Below, piece after piece: positions 1 through 10,242 of a stretch of 64,000 nt of DNA. The stretch lies in NCBI GenBank assembly GCA_015680685.1, contig MNCI01035799.1, positions 278,253 through 342,252 on the forward strand, read 5' to 3'. The notes beneath the pieces are model-generated. The model was not told the origin of the DNA. It was given only the letters and a program-made list of their open reading frames with translations, and ran no database searches. Source of the stretch: Gnetum montanum (lineage: Eukaryota > Streptophyta > Gnetopsida > Gnetales > Gnetaceae). Made by a program: the position numbers and the translations under genes. Every line of letters starts with the position of its first letter. Positions within the stretch are counted from its first letter, which is position 1.

Positions 1-551
1 ATGACCTAGGGGAGGCAGAGGCCAAGGACCTCATGCAAAACATGCAGAGTAGAAGGCACAATCATTCAGCATCCATCATGGAACTTCTGTTACTACATAA
101 TCTATCCAAGAAAAAGGAGAGGTCAAGACTTGAGCTTATGAAGAGTAACGATGGCTATCAGAAGCATGCATGTTAAGGCCAATCAAGTGTTCCTGTAGCT
201 GCCGTGCCCATGAAAAATGTCGACCTCATCAAACATTGGAACATCAGCATGAACGACTCATAATCCTCAAATAGACGAGGAGCAACATCAGGTGCTTCTT
301 CAATGATATCAATTTTAGAAGCCTAGCACGTGGAACAAAGAAAAGGCACCCATGGAGGAGCCACTACTACCAGGAACCCCATGAGTTCCACAAGTTTTGT
401 CTTTTGTGTCTGTGTCCAAATTTCTTTTAATTCTCCAATGAATAAATTCCTAGTCAGTTAATAATCCCATACCTATCCACTGTGTATTCAATTGAGCTTG
501 TTCCTCACTTTCTTTGACTGAAGGACGAGTTTTTACTCAGTCGTGGGGGTA
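1..551 (+). other. 3' internal end of a gypsy-like element (family A), no clear ORF
   Basis: No open reading frame of note was recognised; a short open stretch near the left edge (about positions 3-175) has no family I can name. The right end, about 520-551, reads as an internal 3' terminus: an acidic 'gacgag' word, then a G-run (545-549) directly before a TG start of an LTR. The same arrangement occurs in reverse at 10243-10275, next to the minus-strand family A LTR. This supports calling the stretch the polypurine-tract side of an element whose remainder lies left of the window. Confidence 0.5.
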
Positions 552-1240
552 TGATGAAGCACTATATAGGTTATGTGTCGACTAGGCGACGTATATGGGG
601 TCCCGTATACGTGGTCGCATTGACACAGCCCTGTCGACATAGCCTTCCTACATCGATGTGGCCCTGTATATGCAGCAGCCTATCCTAGGCTATAAATAAG
701 AGGGCCTTCAGCCTCATTTAGGCAGGCTTCGAGTAGTTGTAGCGAAGCCGTTGCATTTTGTTTCCATAGGAGTTAGATTATATTCCCAAGTGCATGCTTG
801 CAGTGTGATGCTTGTATTTGTACGACATCTTTATTTGAGTGTGATGTACTTGGACTCGCACATGACCAGAAACAAAGATCAAGATTACTTCATCATTACA
901 ACATTCACTTAGTTTTAATAGTTTAATTATTATTGTTAATTGTTATTGTTATTTATTGTTCTCTTAGTTAATATTTCTTTATCATCATTTACCATTCCTG
1001 TTGTTAAATGCGGAATGAGTACGACTTAATCACGAGCATTCAAGTGTGACTAACCCAGAAGCTTACCTATGATCTACACTTGGTAACCCCAGTAGTAGTT
1101 GTGCATGAGGTCCAAGATGTGTACGGATGATTAAGGAACGGATGCTCATCACACTTAGGTTAGCTTAGACCTCATTTCCTATTACTCATTAGTTTAACCA
1201 AGATTATTTTCCATTGTCTCTACCCGTAGCATTAGTTAGG
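552..1240 (+). repeat. LTR, family A, plus orientation
   Basis: The repeat starts with TGATGAAG right after a G-rich tract (545-549). It holds a TATA box (TATAAATA near 691-698) about 140 bases inside, followed by a probable transcript start. Its 3' part, with repeated 'TTGGTAA(C/T)CCCAG' and 'GGAACGGAT(A/G)' words, is recognisably the same as the reverse complement of about 9690-9850. The right boundary is not sharp; I place it near 1240 only because similarity to the minus-strand copy fades. No clear primer binding site follows it. Confidence 0.6.
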
Positions 1241-1421
1241 ATCACATCATATGCCTCACTCTGGACTAAACCATACATGACAAAGAAAATACTAGTCCAG
1301 GTGGAAAGATAGCAAACTGTGATCAACGTGTAACGATCTAAATACCACAACTAGCCTGTCCACAGAGTTCGACTGGATTGTGTGTGAACACTTGTATTCG
1401 TATGATTGAGCGTAGGGGTAC
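1241..1421. other. Junction sequence, nothing recognised
   Basis: Between the fading end of the family A LTR and the first gag-protease remnant I see no ORF, no primer binding site and no terminal repeat. It is probably the 5' untranslated part of one element or a junction between two. Confidence 0.3.
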
Positions 1422-2719
1422 CTAGCCGCTCATCAATAGGGGCCCTTCAATTTTGACTAGTTCAAGGTCCCCTTTTAGTGTAAGGATACCATCATCGATA
1501 CTTTCCAAAGAACCTTTTGAAATTAGGGACCCGCTCCCACTGAAACCAAAACTACCTTTGCAATTGAACCATGTCTTACCATAGTAGCCAATGCAATGAC
1601 TTTTTATCAACCAAACAGCAACAACAAGAAATCCTCAAGAAAATAACATAAGAAGCCTATGCCAAAGCTTAAGAACAAATATAGCAAGTAGGCCAAGGCA
1701 TGAAAGGAGGTGGGCTTGCCAAAGCCCATTCCCATATTATTTGTTCCAATTAGCTCTAACGTTTAGGCCACTTCAACTAGTTAACCACAGGAGGATCCCA
1801 AGCCACAAGGGAAGGGAAAAGAGGGAAAAACATAACTAAAACATGAAGTTCACATTCTGGGGTACATGGAGGAAGTCATGAATAAGAAAAATTAAGAAGT
1901 TAACGACCAATGGAACGGAATTCCTCAATGCCATGGAGTAGGTAAAATATTCTTTAAAACAAAAGAATACATCTCTTAGCTTGTATGACTTGGTCATGAC
2001 CTCCACTGCTCATCATGAAGCGCTAGTGAAAATGTTGACTTTTGCTCCCATTAACAAGGACATCCATTTCTAGTGAGAAGTCCATCCACACAATGATGCT
2101 AACCTCTTCACCAAGGGAAGAGATAAAGTCCACAACACTAGTGTTTCATGACAGTGAGATAAAAAAAAATCCCCATGATGGTAATACAATCAAAGATCTC
2201 CTATTCATAACCATAAGGGTAGGACAATACAAGGTGCATAGGGTGCATGTTGACAATGGGACAACAACTAACATAATACCTTATACCATCATCATACATT
2301 TAGGCCTAATGGAACACATGCAATATACTTCAACATTTGCTCTTAAATTCTTCAATGGATCTTAGGTTGCTATAAAAGGATCCATTACTTTGGACTTTGT
2401 GCTAGGATAACAATTCCCCATAATGACCAACTTCTTGCTGGTGGAAGAGGCTCTAGGATTCAATCTCATCCTAGGGAGGCCTTGGCTAGCTCAATTATGA
2501 GTTTTTTCCTCTTCCATCCACCAAGAAATTTACCTACCTTATGAGGAAGGTAAAATAATCATTCATGAAGATAATGTAGTTTCTTGGTAGTCAACAACAT
2601 TGACATAGAATAAGGATTTGAAGTGAAGTTTTAGGAAGAAGTTCCTACTAGTAATCACAAAGTTAAGAAGCCTAATAAAGTGGAAAAGGCCATAACCAAC
2701 AATAATAAGGCCATGCATG
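1422..2719 (+). pseudogene. Tat-type gag C-terminus and protease remnant
   Basis: On the plus strand, 1425-1600 encodes a proline-rich repeated segment (phrases such as SPFSVRIPSS) like the linker between gag and protease in the other copies here. The longest open piece, 2042-2365, carries the aspartic-protease motif as HVDNGTTTNIIP, with the second residue of the usual D-[ST]-G triad changed to N. Downstream, past in-frame stops, the frame continues with the conserved LGFNLILGRPWLAQ block (about 2452-2500) and a phrase like IHQEIYLPYEEGKIIIHEDN (to about 2577). Multiple stops make it a dead copy. It is cut at 2719 by the LTR end of element B1. No RT follows. It belongs to the same family as the gag-protease of elements C and D. 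Confidence 0.75.
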
Positions 2720-4360
2720 TGTACCGACCGAAATCGTCGGTGCAAGGCTGGAATGTTACGAGCACCGAAAGATCTACGGACAAGCACAGTTGACCCTGCC
2801 TCCGCTTGAGGGCAAGCTGGAACGGACGAAGGCAAAGTGCCTTGAATGGTCCGCACGCGGATCAAACAAGGACTTCCCCAACGTTTGCCGCTACAACACG
2901 TTGGGTTATACGTAAACAATGCACGTTAAATGTAAACCGTAAACAAGCACGATAATGTAAATGAGCCTGTAAACGTAAACTGAAAAACAAAGAAAACTGC
3001 AATAAATCTGAGCAAAATGTAAACTGTTTTATATTGAGAATTGATTACAAAGTGCACCGGTCTAAACGTAGTTGTGGCTTTGACACAAGGCGAATGAAAG
3101 GCCCTGGCAGCGTAATTGCTCTGGGTCTACTCTGTTAGAAATTTTGTCCCCCCTTTGAATACGCGGAAAACTGGGCTTTTTATAGGGGGGTTTTACCAGG
3201 AAAATCGGGTTGGGAGACACGTGGGCGTATACGCTGGGCGTCTACGCTACATCAGGCTGGATTTAATTTACAAGTGTTACATTTGCTGGCGTATACGCCG
3301 GGGCGTATACGCTGTGGGGCGGGCATATACGCTGGGCGTATACGCTGTGGATGCTGAGCATAGAGGATGCCAGCATAAGCGTATAACATGCCAGCGTAAG
3401 CCAAAAATGTACCCAGCGTATACACATGAAAATGCTTCATTTTAAGGTCAAAAATTGGTTTTGGGTGCCCAAGAGCTACTGGGAACCTTGGGGAAGGTCT
3501 TGGGGGGTCTGGACGCTCGATTCTGGCACGTTTTGATGCATTTCTGGGGCCCGAAAGTCTCTCTACGCTGGGCCTTACGTCGGGCGTATACGCTGGGCGT
3601 AGAGGAATGAATGACCATCATTTGGAGCCCAAAATTCGATTTTCAAGTGCCTGAGAACTATTGGAAACCTTGGGGAAGGTCCTGGGGGGTCTGGACGCTC
3701 GATTCTGGCACGTTTTGATGCATTTCTGGGGCCCGAAAGTCTCTCTACGCTGGGCCTTACGCTGGGCGTAGACGAATGAATGACCATCATTTGGAGCCCG
3801 AAATTCGATTTTCAAGTGCCTGAGACCTGCTGGAAACCTTGGGAAAGGTCCTGGGGGGGTCTGAACACTTGATTCTGGCACGTTTTGATACATTTTTGGG
3901 GCCTGAAAGTCTCTCTACGCCGGCTGCACCCCGGCGTCTACGTCGGGCGTATAGGAATGGAAGACCATCATTCAGAGCCCAAAATTTGATTTTCAAGTGC
4001 CTGCGACCTACTGGGGACCCTGGGGAAGGTCCTTGGGGGTCTAGACACTCCACTTTAGTATGTTTTGAGGAGTTTTTGAGCCCCAAAAGTTGCTGTACGC
4101 TGGGCCTTACGCTGTGCATGTGTAGGCCAGCGTACAACATGCATACTTAGTGAAAACCAAGTATTTTGAGCTCAAAATTTGCCAAGTTTGATGCCAGATG
4201 TCATCGTAGTCTTCTCTGGGTCCCAAGAAACTTTTACTTGCTTGCTTTGACTTCGTTTGATGCTATTTTTAAGGCTTCTAAGCTTGGTCATGCTGAGGAC
4301 CAACATGACTTAGCTTAATTTCTGTCTTCAAGTGTTAGCCAAAATTTTTGTGGTGTTTCA
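2720..4360 (-). repeat. 3' LTR of B1 with internal tandem repeats
   Basis: In element sense the LTR begins TGAAACACCA (4360 downward) and ends GGTACA (2720), the same termini as both LTRs of B3 (49421-51406, 56157-58152). Its end region (about 2725-2900) is close to the LTR ends near 30077-30250 and 58000-58152. The interior holds four copies of a unit of about 170-182 bp (equivalent points 3511, 3693, 3863 and 4043) and a cluster of perfect 10-bp palindromes GCGTATACGC (for example 3289, 3303, 3336, 3584). The ORFs crossing this region on both strands are by-products of the repeats. Confidence 0.85.
3505..4110. repeat. Tandem array, ~180-bp unit, four copies
   Basis: Matching points in successive units lie at 3511, 3693, 3863 and 4043, so the spacings are 182, 170 and 180 bases. 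Each unit contains a GGGGTCT(G)GA block, a TTCTGGCACGTTTTGATGCAT-like block and a TACGCTGGGC block. The first two units are nearly identical and the last two more divergent, which suggests recent local duplication inside an older array. A related unit of about 192 bp occupies the B3 LTRs. Confidence 0.85.
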
Positions 4361-4385
4361 TTGGCCCCTCTTTGTTGATGTCTGG
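4361..4385 (-). promoter_or_regulatory. Polypurine tract of B1
   Basis: In element sense the sequence is AACAAAGAGGGGCCAA directly before the TGAAACACCA start of the 3' LTR. The same word precedes the LTR starts of B2 (31351), B3 (56157), element D (37232) and, slightly changed, element C (29864). Position and purine content fit the plus-strand primer of reverse transcription. Confidence 0.75.
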
Positions 4386-4389
4386 AGGA

Positions 4390-5515
4390 ATTGACCCAAG
4401 AGGCATCGACAAAGAAGTACAAAACACCACAAGCAAACTTGGTAGAAACATTGTCCTTTGGCACTTGGCCAGATGTCATCGCACTGTGTTCAAGAGTACT
4501 TGGGATTGGGAAATGAAGCTTGTAATTGGATTGGGAGATGGAAATTACGGGGATTGGGAACTGATCAAGGGATTATGCATGGTAAAGGGAATGCTCTAGT
4601 GTGTATACGGGTCATGCTGATCCTTGTCAATAGCCATTGTTTAGCAAGCTTGGAATCAAGGCATGAGATGTGCGTCCTTTGGCGGAACAAGACTCTTGTT
4701 TAGTGTTTAAGAAGACTTGTTGGCCATGTGATGGTGGGTTACGTTCTCTGGAGGAATAGGCCCCTTTTTTTGGTGTTAAAGAAAACCTATTGGTGGAGAG
4801 CCAAAGCCACGCAATGAGATGTTACTTGAGCTTTTGAGACATGAGTGTTTGTTTCCAAGACAACTGCCTTCCCGCCTGGGGCTTATGGGAAGTGCAAAAG
4901 GTCTTGTGGTTCATTTTGCTCTTTGCTCTTTTCTTTTTCTTTCTTTTTCTTTTTTGTTTTTTCTCTTTTTTTTTGTTATTTTTTTTGGAAAGAGCTTTCT
5001 TTTAATTTTGCACTCATGCTCATGTGCCATATTGTGTGTTGCAATTTCTTGAGAGTGACACGGCATGTAATAGTGTGCTCCAAGCTTTGCGGTGTACTGG
5101 GTGTATCTGGGAACTGTAACTAGTTAGGAAATGGAGTAAGAGTGTTGGGGAAATGGAGAATGTATTGGGAACTGGGAATGTACTTTTGACCAGATTGATT
5201 AACCTGGTTGCATGCGTTAGAAACAATGTGGCACCTTGTCACCGTGATGAAGTGTATCGATGTACGAGCACCACTGGGTGTCATCCTGCAAACATAACTC
5301 CAAGAAGACAAGAAAACCACAAGAAAATGAGTTAGCGAACACTTCAGGCATGAATGTAACTGATGCAAATGGAGGCCCCATGTGAAACTTAGGGTAGACA
5401 GAATGAGCAGCAATAGTGTTGTCATAGCTAGTGTGATGAATGATGTAGCAGGCATTGAAGGAGAAATGTCATGAATTACAGCAGCAGATGAATGTTCCAG
5501 AAATGATGTGGCCAG
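4390..5515 (-). other. 3' untranslated region of B1
   Basis: No gene is supported here. In element sense it contains a conserved stretch around 5280-5330 (AAACCACAAGAAA complement region, matched at 32150-32190, 38077-38110 and 55100-55140) and a homopolymer-rich A tract (T-rich on the plus strand, 4911-4990). The same order, conserved stretch then A tract then polypurine tract, occurs in B3 and in D. The short ORFs here are composition artefacts. Confidence 0.55.
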
Positions 5516-6005
5516 TTTATAGTCTTAGCGGACTATCGTGGGTTAGTTTTACGTCATAACCGGTTGGACGTTGCTAGTTTATCGTCGTAGCGGATGGTAT
5601 GATGCTAGTTTATAGTCGTGGCAGACTATGAAGAGGCAAGCTAGTTTATAGTCTTAGTGGACTCTAGTGAATGAGTGTAACAGTTTAGTGTCATGTCGGA
5701 CAGAGCTCTGTGGTGTCGGTTTACCGTCATGACGCCAGGACATTCTGTGGTATCAGTTTTAAGTCATGATGCCAAGACTGTCAGGGTGGATGCATGCATG
5801 TGCGTTCGTACAATCCTGTAAACAAAAGCAAATAGAGAAAACAATGTTAAATAGCCACTGCAGAAAACATGAATTGAAATGCACAAGTGAATAGAAAATA
5901 ATGTGAAAAGGTTCTAGTTTAAGGCCTTTTCGGGCCACGTGTTCTAGTTTAAGGCCTATTCGGGCCATGGTTTAGTTTAAGGCCTTTTCGGGCCACATGC
6001 AAGCA
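5516..6005 (-). repeat. Short-period arrays downstream of B1 protease
   Basis: Two array types lie side by side. At about 5895-6000 the word TAGTTTAAGGCC recurs three times every 33-36 bases, each followed by a CGGGCCA word. At about 5516-5760 a looser array repeats TAGTTTATAGTC, CAGTTTTAAGTC and similar words. In the giant elements C and D the equivalent arrays are separated by many kilobases (after protease, before pol and after pol). Here they are adjacent. Confidence 0.7.
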
Positions 6006-6176
6006 TGCAAGCTAGTGCAATGCAAACTAAGGTGACGTATGCACAACGAACAAAGGTGAAGAGTGGGCGGGGATTAGACGTGTCTTTGGCCGCAAGGGAG
6101 TCTTGATTATGTGGTTGTTTCTTAGTCGGACATGGTCTAGGAGGCGTGCTAGTTTGCTCTAGGAGGCTTTCAGTTT

Positions 6177-9168
6177 TTACCCCTTGTTCGGGCATTTTAG
6201 CTCTAGGTGTTGTGTTTGTTGTTGTGGGTGTTGCTTCAAGAGGCTCCTCTTCCAAGACCGGTGACATGTCCATGTTGTGGTCAGCTTGAAAAGGAGTGTT
6301 GTCGCCATGTATAATGACTTGNNNNNNNNNNNNNNNNNNNNNNNNNNNNNNNNNNNNNNNNNNNNNNNNNNNNNNNNNNNNNNNNNNNNNNNNNNNNNNN
6401 NNNNNNNNNNNNNNNNNNNNNNNNNNNNNNNNNNNNNNNNNNNNNNNNNNNNNNNNNNNNNNNNNNNNNNNNNNNNNNNNNNNNNNNNNNNNNNNNNNNN
6501 NNNNNNNNNNNNNNNNNNNNNNNNNNNNNNNNNNNNNNNNNNNNNNNNNNNNNNNNNNNNNNNNNNNNNNNNNNNNNNNNNNNNNNNNNNNNNNNNNNNN
6601 NNNNNNNNNNNNNNNNNNNNNNNNNNNNNNNNNNNNNNNNNNNNNNNNNNNNNNNNNNNNNNNNNNNNNNNNNNNNNNNNNNNNNNNNNNNNNNNNNNNN
6701 NNNNNNNNNNNNNNNNNNNNNNNNNNNNNNNNNNNNNNNNNNNNNNNNNNNNNNNNNNNNNNNNNNNNNNNNNNNNNNNNNNNNNNNNNNNNNNNNNNNN
6801 NNNNNNNNNNNNNNNNNNNNNNNNNNNNNNNNNNNNNNNNNNNNNNNNNNNNNNNNNNNNNNNNNNNNNNNNNNNNNNNNNNNNNNNNNNNNNNNNNNNN
6901 NNNNNNNNNNNNNNNNNNNNNNNNNNNNNNNNNNNNNNNNNNNNNNNNNNNNNNNNNNNNNNNNNNNNNNNNNNNNNNNNNNNNNNNNNNNNNNNNNNNN
7001 NNNNNNNNNNNNNNNNNNNNNNNNNNNNNNNNNNNNNNNNNNNNNNNNNNNNNNNNNNNNNNNNNNNNNNNNNNNNNNNNNNNNNNNNNNNNNNNNNNNN
7101 NNNNNNNNNNNNNNNNNNNNNNNNNNNNNNNNNNNNNNNNNNNNNNNNNNNNNNNNNNNNNNNNNNNNNNNNNNNNNNNNNNNNNNNNNNNNNNNNNNNN
7201 NNNNNNNNNNNNNNNNNNNNNNNNNNNNNNNNNNNNNNNNNNNNNNNNGTCTGTGGTGGTGGTACTTTGACCACGAAAGGTGTCGTCAATGCTCTAGGTG
7301 GCACCTTGATGACGATGGGAGGCCCCTTGCTCATGGAGGTGGAGGAGATTGTTGCCTTGCTGGGAGGCACACGAATCACAAAACGTTGCCACACAGGTTT
7401 AGGCTTACTATCTAGGCCAATGGAGTTTATGACATAGGTGGCATCGTCTGTGCTCGGTTGATTCAAGGTGTTGGTGTTTAGTTGGCCCCATTCTATCATT
7501 GCTTGTAGATCATCCTTTAACGCACGAAAGGTGTCGGTATTGTGACCAGACATCTGGTGGTAATGACAGAATTGGTCTAGCTTGAAGTGTCGTGGAACTG
7601 GGGGCTCATTTGGTGCTGCTAAGGTGGGATTCCTTAGTAGCTTGCAGTACCTATCATGTCTTCGGCGAGCCTTTTCTGCTACTTGTTTGTATTGGATTTG
7701 CCCAGTTCTAAGGAGTTTCTCTAGTAGTTTAGAAGGTCGTGCAGGTAGAGGTGTGCACTTAGAGCGATCCTTGCACTGAAAGTTGGGCCTTGGGGTGGCC
7801 CTTGTTTTTGCAGCCAGGTTGGTACTAGTGTTAGTTGTTTTTGTGCTTGCGGCTACAGTTTCCATTATTGCCTGTTGTTTGGCAACGTGTTGGTTCTTGT
7901 AAGCCACATAGGCGGGGTCATTGCTGGCTTGTGCAGCTTATTCAATGTTCTTGATCTGTGTGAACGCTTGGCTCAACGTTTGAGCGCTTAGGTAGTACAG
8001 TTTTGACTTAACGAAGTCATTCACGGCTCCCTTCAGAATTGTAAGCAAATACTTTTCAGTGTTGGACTCATAAAGTTCGTTAAGGGCTTCACTCCATCGT
8101 TGGATGAACTTTTGCACAGGCTCAAGTGGTGCTTGTTTCACCTGTATCAGACTGTCTAGCGTGGCTTCAGGCTTGAGGTTGTACTTAAACCAGGTAACGA
8201 ATTGATGTAACAGATCCTCCAGAGAGGATATGGAGTTACGAGACAAGGATTGGTACCAGTCTAAGGCTACGCTTGTTAAGGACATAGCGAACACTCGCAA
8301 GATTGCGTGGGGCCAAGCTTGAAGCAATAGAGTTTCTGATCGAAATGTAACTAAGTGAGCGTTTGGATCTCCCTCCCCATTGTACTTGGTTAACTGGGGC
8401 AATGCGATTCCCTTGGGTAAAGCTAATGGTGGCACTGAAGAGCTAATTGGATCGTCGCGATAGAAATCCAGTACTTTAACTTGTTCAGTGTTGTCAGCTT
8501 TGAGTTGCTTTATCTCATCCGCTAATGCTTGCATCATCTGTTTTGCTTCTGCCCACTCTTGAGCGGTAGGCAGATTAGTTGGTTGGGGAGGTTGTTGGGT
8601 TGTCATTTGTTGCTGTGGAGCGATGTTCAGAGTTGTGGTTGTGGGGTGTGGCACGTTGAAGTGAGTGGGTTGTTGAACAAGGGGTATGGCCCCTTGCCTA
8701 GCCACAAACTATGAAGTGACACCCTGGATGTGCGGGGCCGATGTAGTGAAAGTGGCCCCATGCGTTTGCACGTGTGGTATGTACTGGGTGGAGATGGGGG
8801 TGGGTAATCTCTGTTGGGGTACTGGTGCTTGTGTGCTCATTGACACTTGGTGAGTGGTCGTCTGTCCCATGTGAGGATGGAGTGCTGGGTTCACGTAGGC
8901 ATGGGGATTGAAGGTGTGGTATGAATCCTCAGGTTCGGATTGTGCCTCGAAGTCATCTACATCGTGTTGGTTTTGGCGCTCCTCATTAGGTCGCCGTGAG
9001 TTTTGGCTCCTTGCCAGAAGGAGCTGGGAGATGAGTTTATGCTGAGGTTCAGAAAGGGGGATGATGTCATACACAGAGGGGACGAATTCGTGACCTCCCA
9101 TGTATATGTGCTCGAATTTTCGTTTTGCCTCTTGTTCTACGGTGTCAAGAGGAAGGTTGGCCTGAATC
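6177..9168 (-). pseudogene. B1 gag-protease, with assembly gap
   Basis: The N-terminal gag piece (9168-8709) starts at an IQANLPLD phrase also seen in B3 and includes the GGHEFVPSVYDIIPLSEPQH block, then a proline/glutamine/threonine-rich spacer. The capsid piece (8705-7938, about 255 codons, open) has the Retrotrans_gag signature: YNGEGDPNAHLVTF, then ALDWYQSLS, then LEDLLHQFVTWFKYNLKPEA. The next piece (7907-7249) has a zinc-knuckle-like CHYHQMSGHNTDTF, in which the last expected Cys is Phe, then proline-rich repeats. Most of the protease lies in the gap; its tail ends at 6177 and matches the end of the B3 protease. Frame breaks occur near 8705 and 7930. It is among the best-preserved gags in the window. 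Confidence 0.85.
6322..7248. other. Assembly gap (927 N)
   Basis: This is a run of undetermined bases. By comparison with B3, the missing part should hold the end of the gag linker and most of the protease. Long open frames drawn through it have no meaning. Confidence 0.99.
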
Positions 9169-9690
9169 TAAGAAAATAAAACATGCCAAGATAAAATAAA
9201 ATAAGAAAAACTAGGAGGGCTCTGGTGTAACATCCTTTAGTAGGAGGCTTTGAAGGCCAACCTCCAAATAATGGAGGATTTGGTCCTCATTCATGTGTGC
9301 CCAGTCCAGCCCTTGGTGATTAATACTTGTTAGGAAGTTTCTTTCATTGATCTCAATCCATGTAGGTGACTCCAACTAAAATGTAGTAGTAGTCACCTCC
9401 CTAGAAGTAGTAGAGACCTAAGGGGATGGGAAATTAGCCACTATTAGAGAGCCTTTAAATAGTTTGAAGATGCTCTTTGCTTGGATCTCCTTCATGAATA
9501 ACTCTAACTTACATCGTTTGGTGGAATCCTCTTTTAACCACTTGAGATAGTCTTCACATTTAGCCTTATACTTCTTTTTGTGGTCTTTCTGTGCATGACC
9601 CCACTCTAGGACCCATGCACAATAGTCTCTCCATTCCCTATGTCTTATGTGATTTTTATATCTTTTTTGTTTTATCACCTGACTAAGTAA
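9168..9690 (-). pseudogene. Gene X fragment fused upstream of B1 gag
   Basis: The open piece 9678-9418 and its continuation to about 9231 match the penultimate coding exon of gene X in copies C (19146-19370, minus) and D (58340-58764, plus). Shared phrases are a charged run with KYKAKCEDYLKWLKE, then PTWIEINERNFLTSIN and DQILHYLEVGLQSL. One stop lies near 9418 and another near 9376. After the exon end a T-rich stretch runs to TTTTCTTAG at about 9168, which looks like a splice acceptor, and B1 gag starts directly after it. So an intron-like segment joins gene X to gag on the same strand, whereas in the giants the two are convergent. Confidence 0.7.
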
Positions 9691-10242
9691 CTAACTTTAA
9701 TTAACTAAGTTCTAATGCCTAGCATCAGTATCCGTTCCCACTTGCCATTCACACCTTGAGCTAATACAACCTTCTGGGATTACCAAACGCTATTCATTAC
9801 TGGGATTACCAAGCGTAATGCACGTGCTCGAAGTGGTCGTACTGAATGCACTCAACTAGGAGTGTTGAGGGTTGAGAGAGATTAATTAACTAATAAAGCA
9901 TTTAAATAATTAACAATAATTAAAGTCCTAATTATCTTAGTCCATACACTACAAGGTTTATCCAAAAGTTCATCTTTATTTCCGTACACAAACTTGTGCT
10001 TAGATACAATATTTGCTCGAATAACGATTTGTTTACTTTGGGACTCCTATTGTAGGCACATGGAAATTACTCTAACTATGGAATGGAAAAACTGCAAGAG
10101 TTTGTCTAGGTCTAGATCTATATGGAGAAACAAGGGAGAGTTGCCTCTGATTTATAGATTTGGTGGTGCACTACGATATTGCGTACGCGATATCCTAGGG
10201 GAAGACGTGATATCGTGGGGGATGCGATATCGCGTCCCATCA
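9690..10242 (-). repeat. LTR, family A, minus orientation
   Basis: In minus-strand sense it begins TGATGGGA at 10242, preceded by AGTCATGGGGGTA, and carries a TATAAATC-like TATA box near 10153. Its 3' part matches the plus-strand LTR at 552-1240, including paired TTGGTAATCCCAG words (about 9778 and 9800). The left end is uncertain; the gene X fragment begins within about 15 bases of it. The two family A LTRs have opposite orientation, so they are not a simple pair. Confidence 0.65.

Larger units (their letters stand above)
2720..9168 (-). mobile_element. B1: pol-less Tat-type LTR retrotransposon, 5'-truncated
   Basis: Reading right to left: gag (9168-7938), gag linker and zinc-knuckle-like region (7907-7249), assembly gap, protease tail (to 6177), short-period arrays (about 6000-5520), a conserved 3' untranslated region (about 5340-4400, with a T-rich run that is A-rich in element sense), polypurine tract, and the 3' LTR (4360-2720). 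Nothing like RT, RNase H or integrase lies between protease and LTR. The 5' LTR and first gag codons are missing, replaced at about 9168 by a gene X exon. Five bases left of the LTR end read gcatg, but the partner duplication is lost. It has the same layout as the complete copy B3. Confidence 0.8.

Noticed and set aside
3575-4140. Several overlapping frames with repeated FPRFP and APNDGHSF phrases
   Set aside because: They are readings of the ~180-bp LTR units, present on both strands.
6177-7907. A single 576-codon frame, and two long plus-strand frames across the same region
   Set aside because: The frames run through 927 undetermined bases; only the two ends are real sequence, and the plus-strand ones are opposite to gag-protease.
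552-10242. Family A LTRs as the two ends of one element
   Set aside because: They have opposite orientation, and the sequence between them belongs to other elements.
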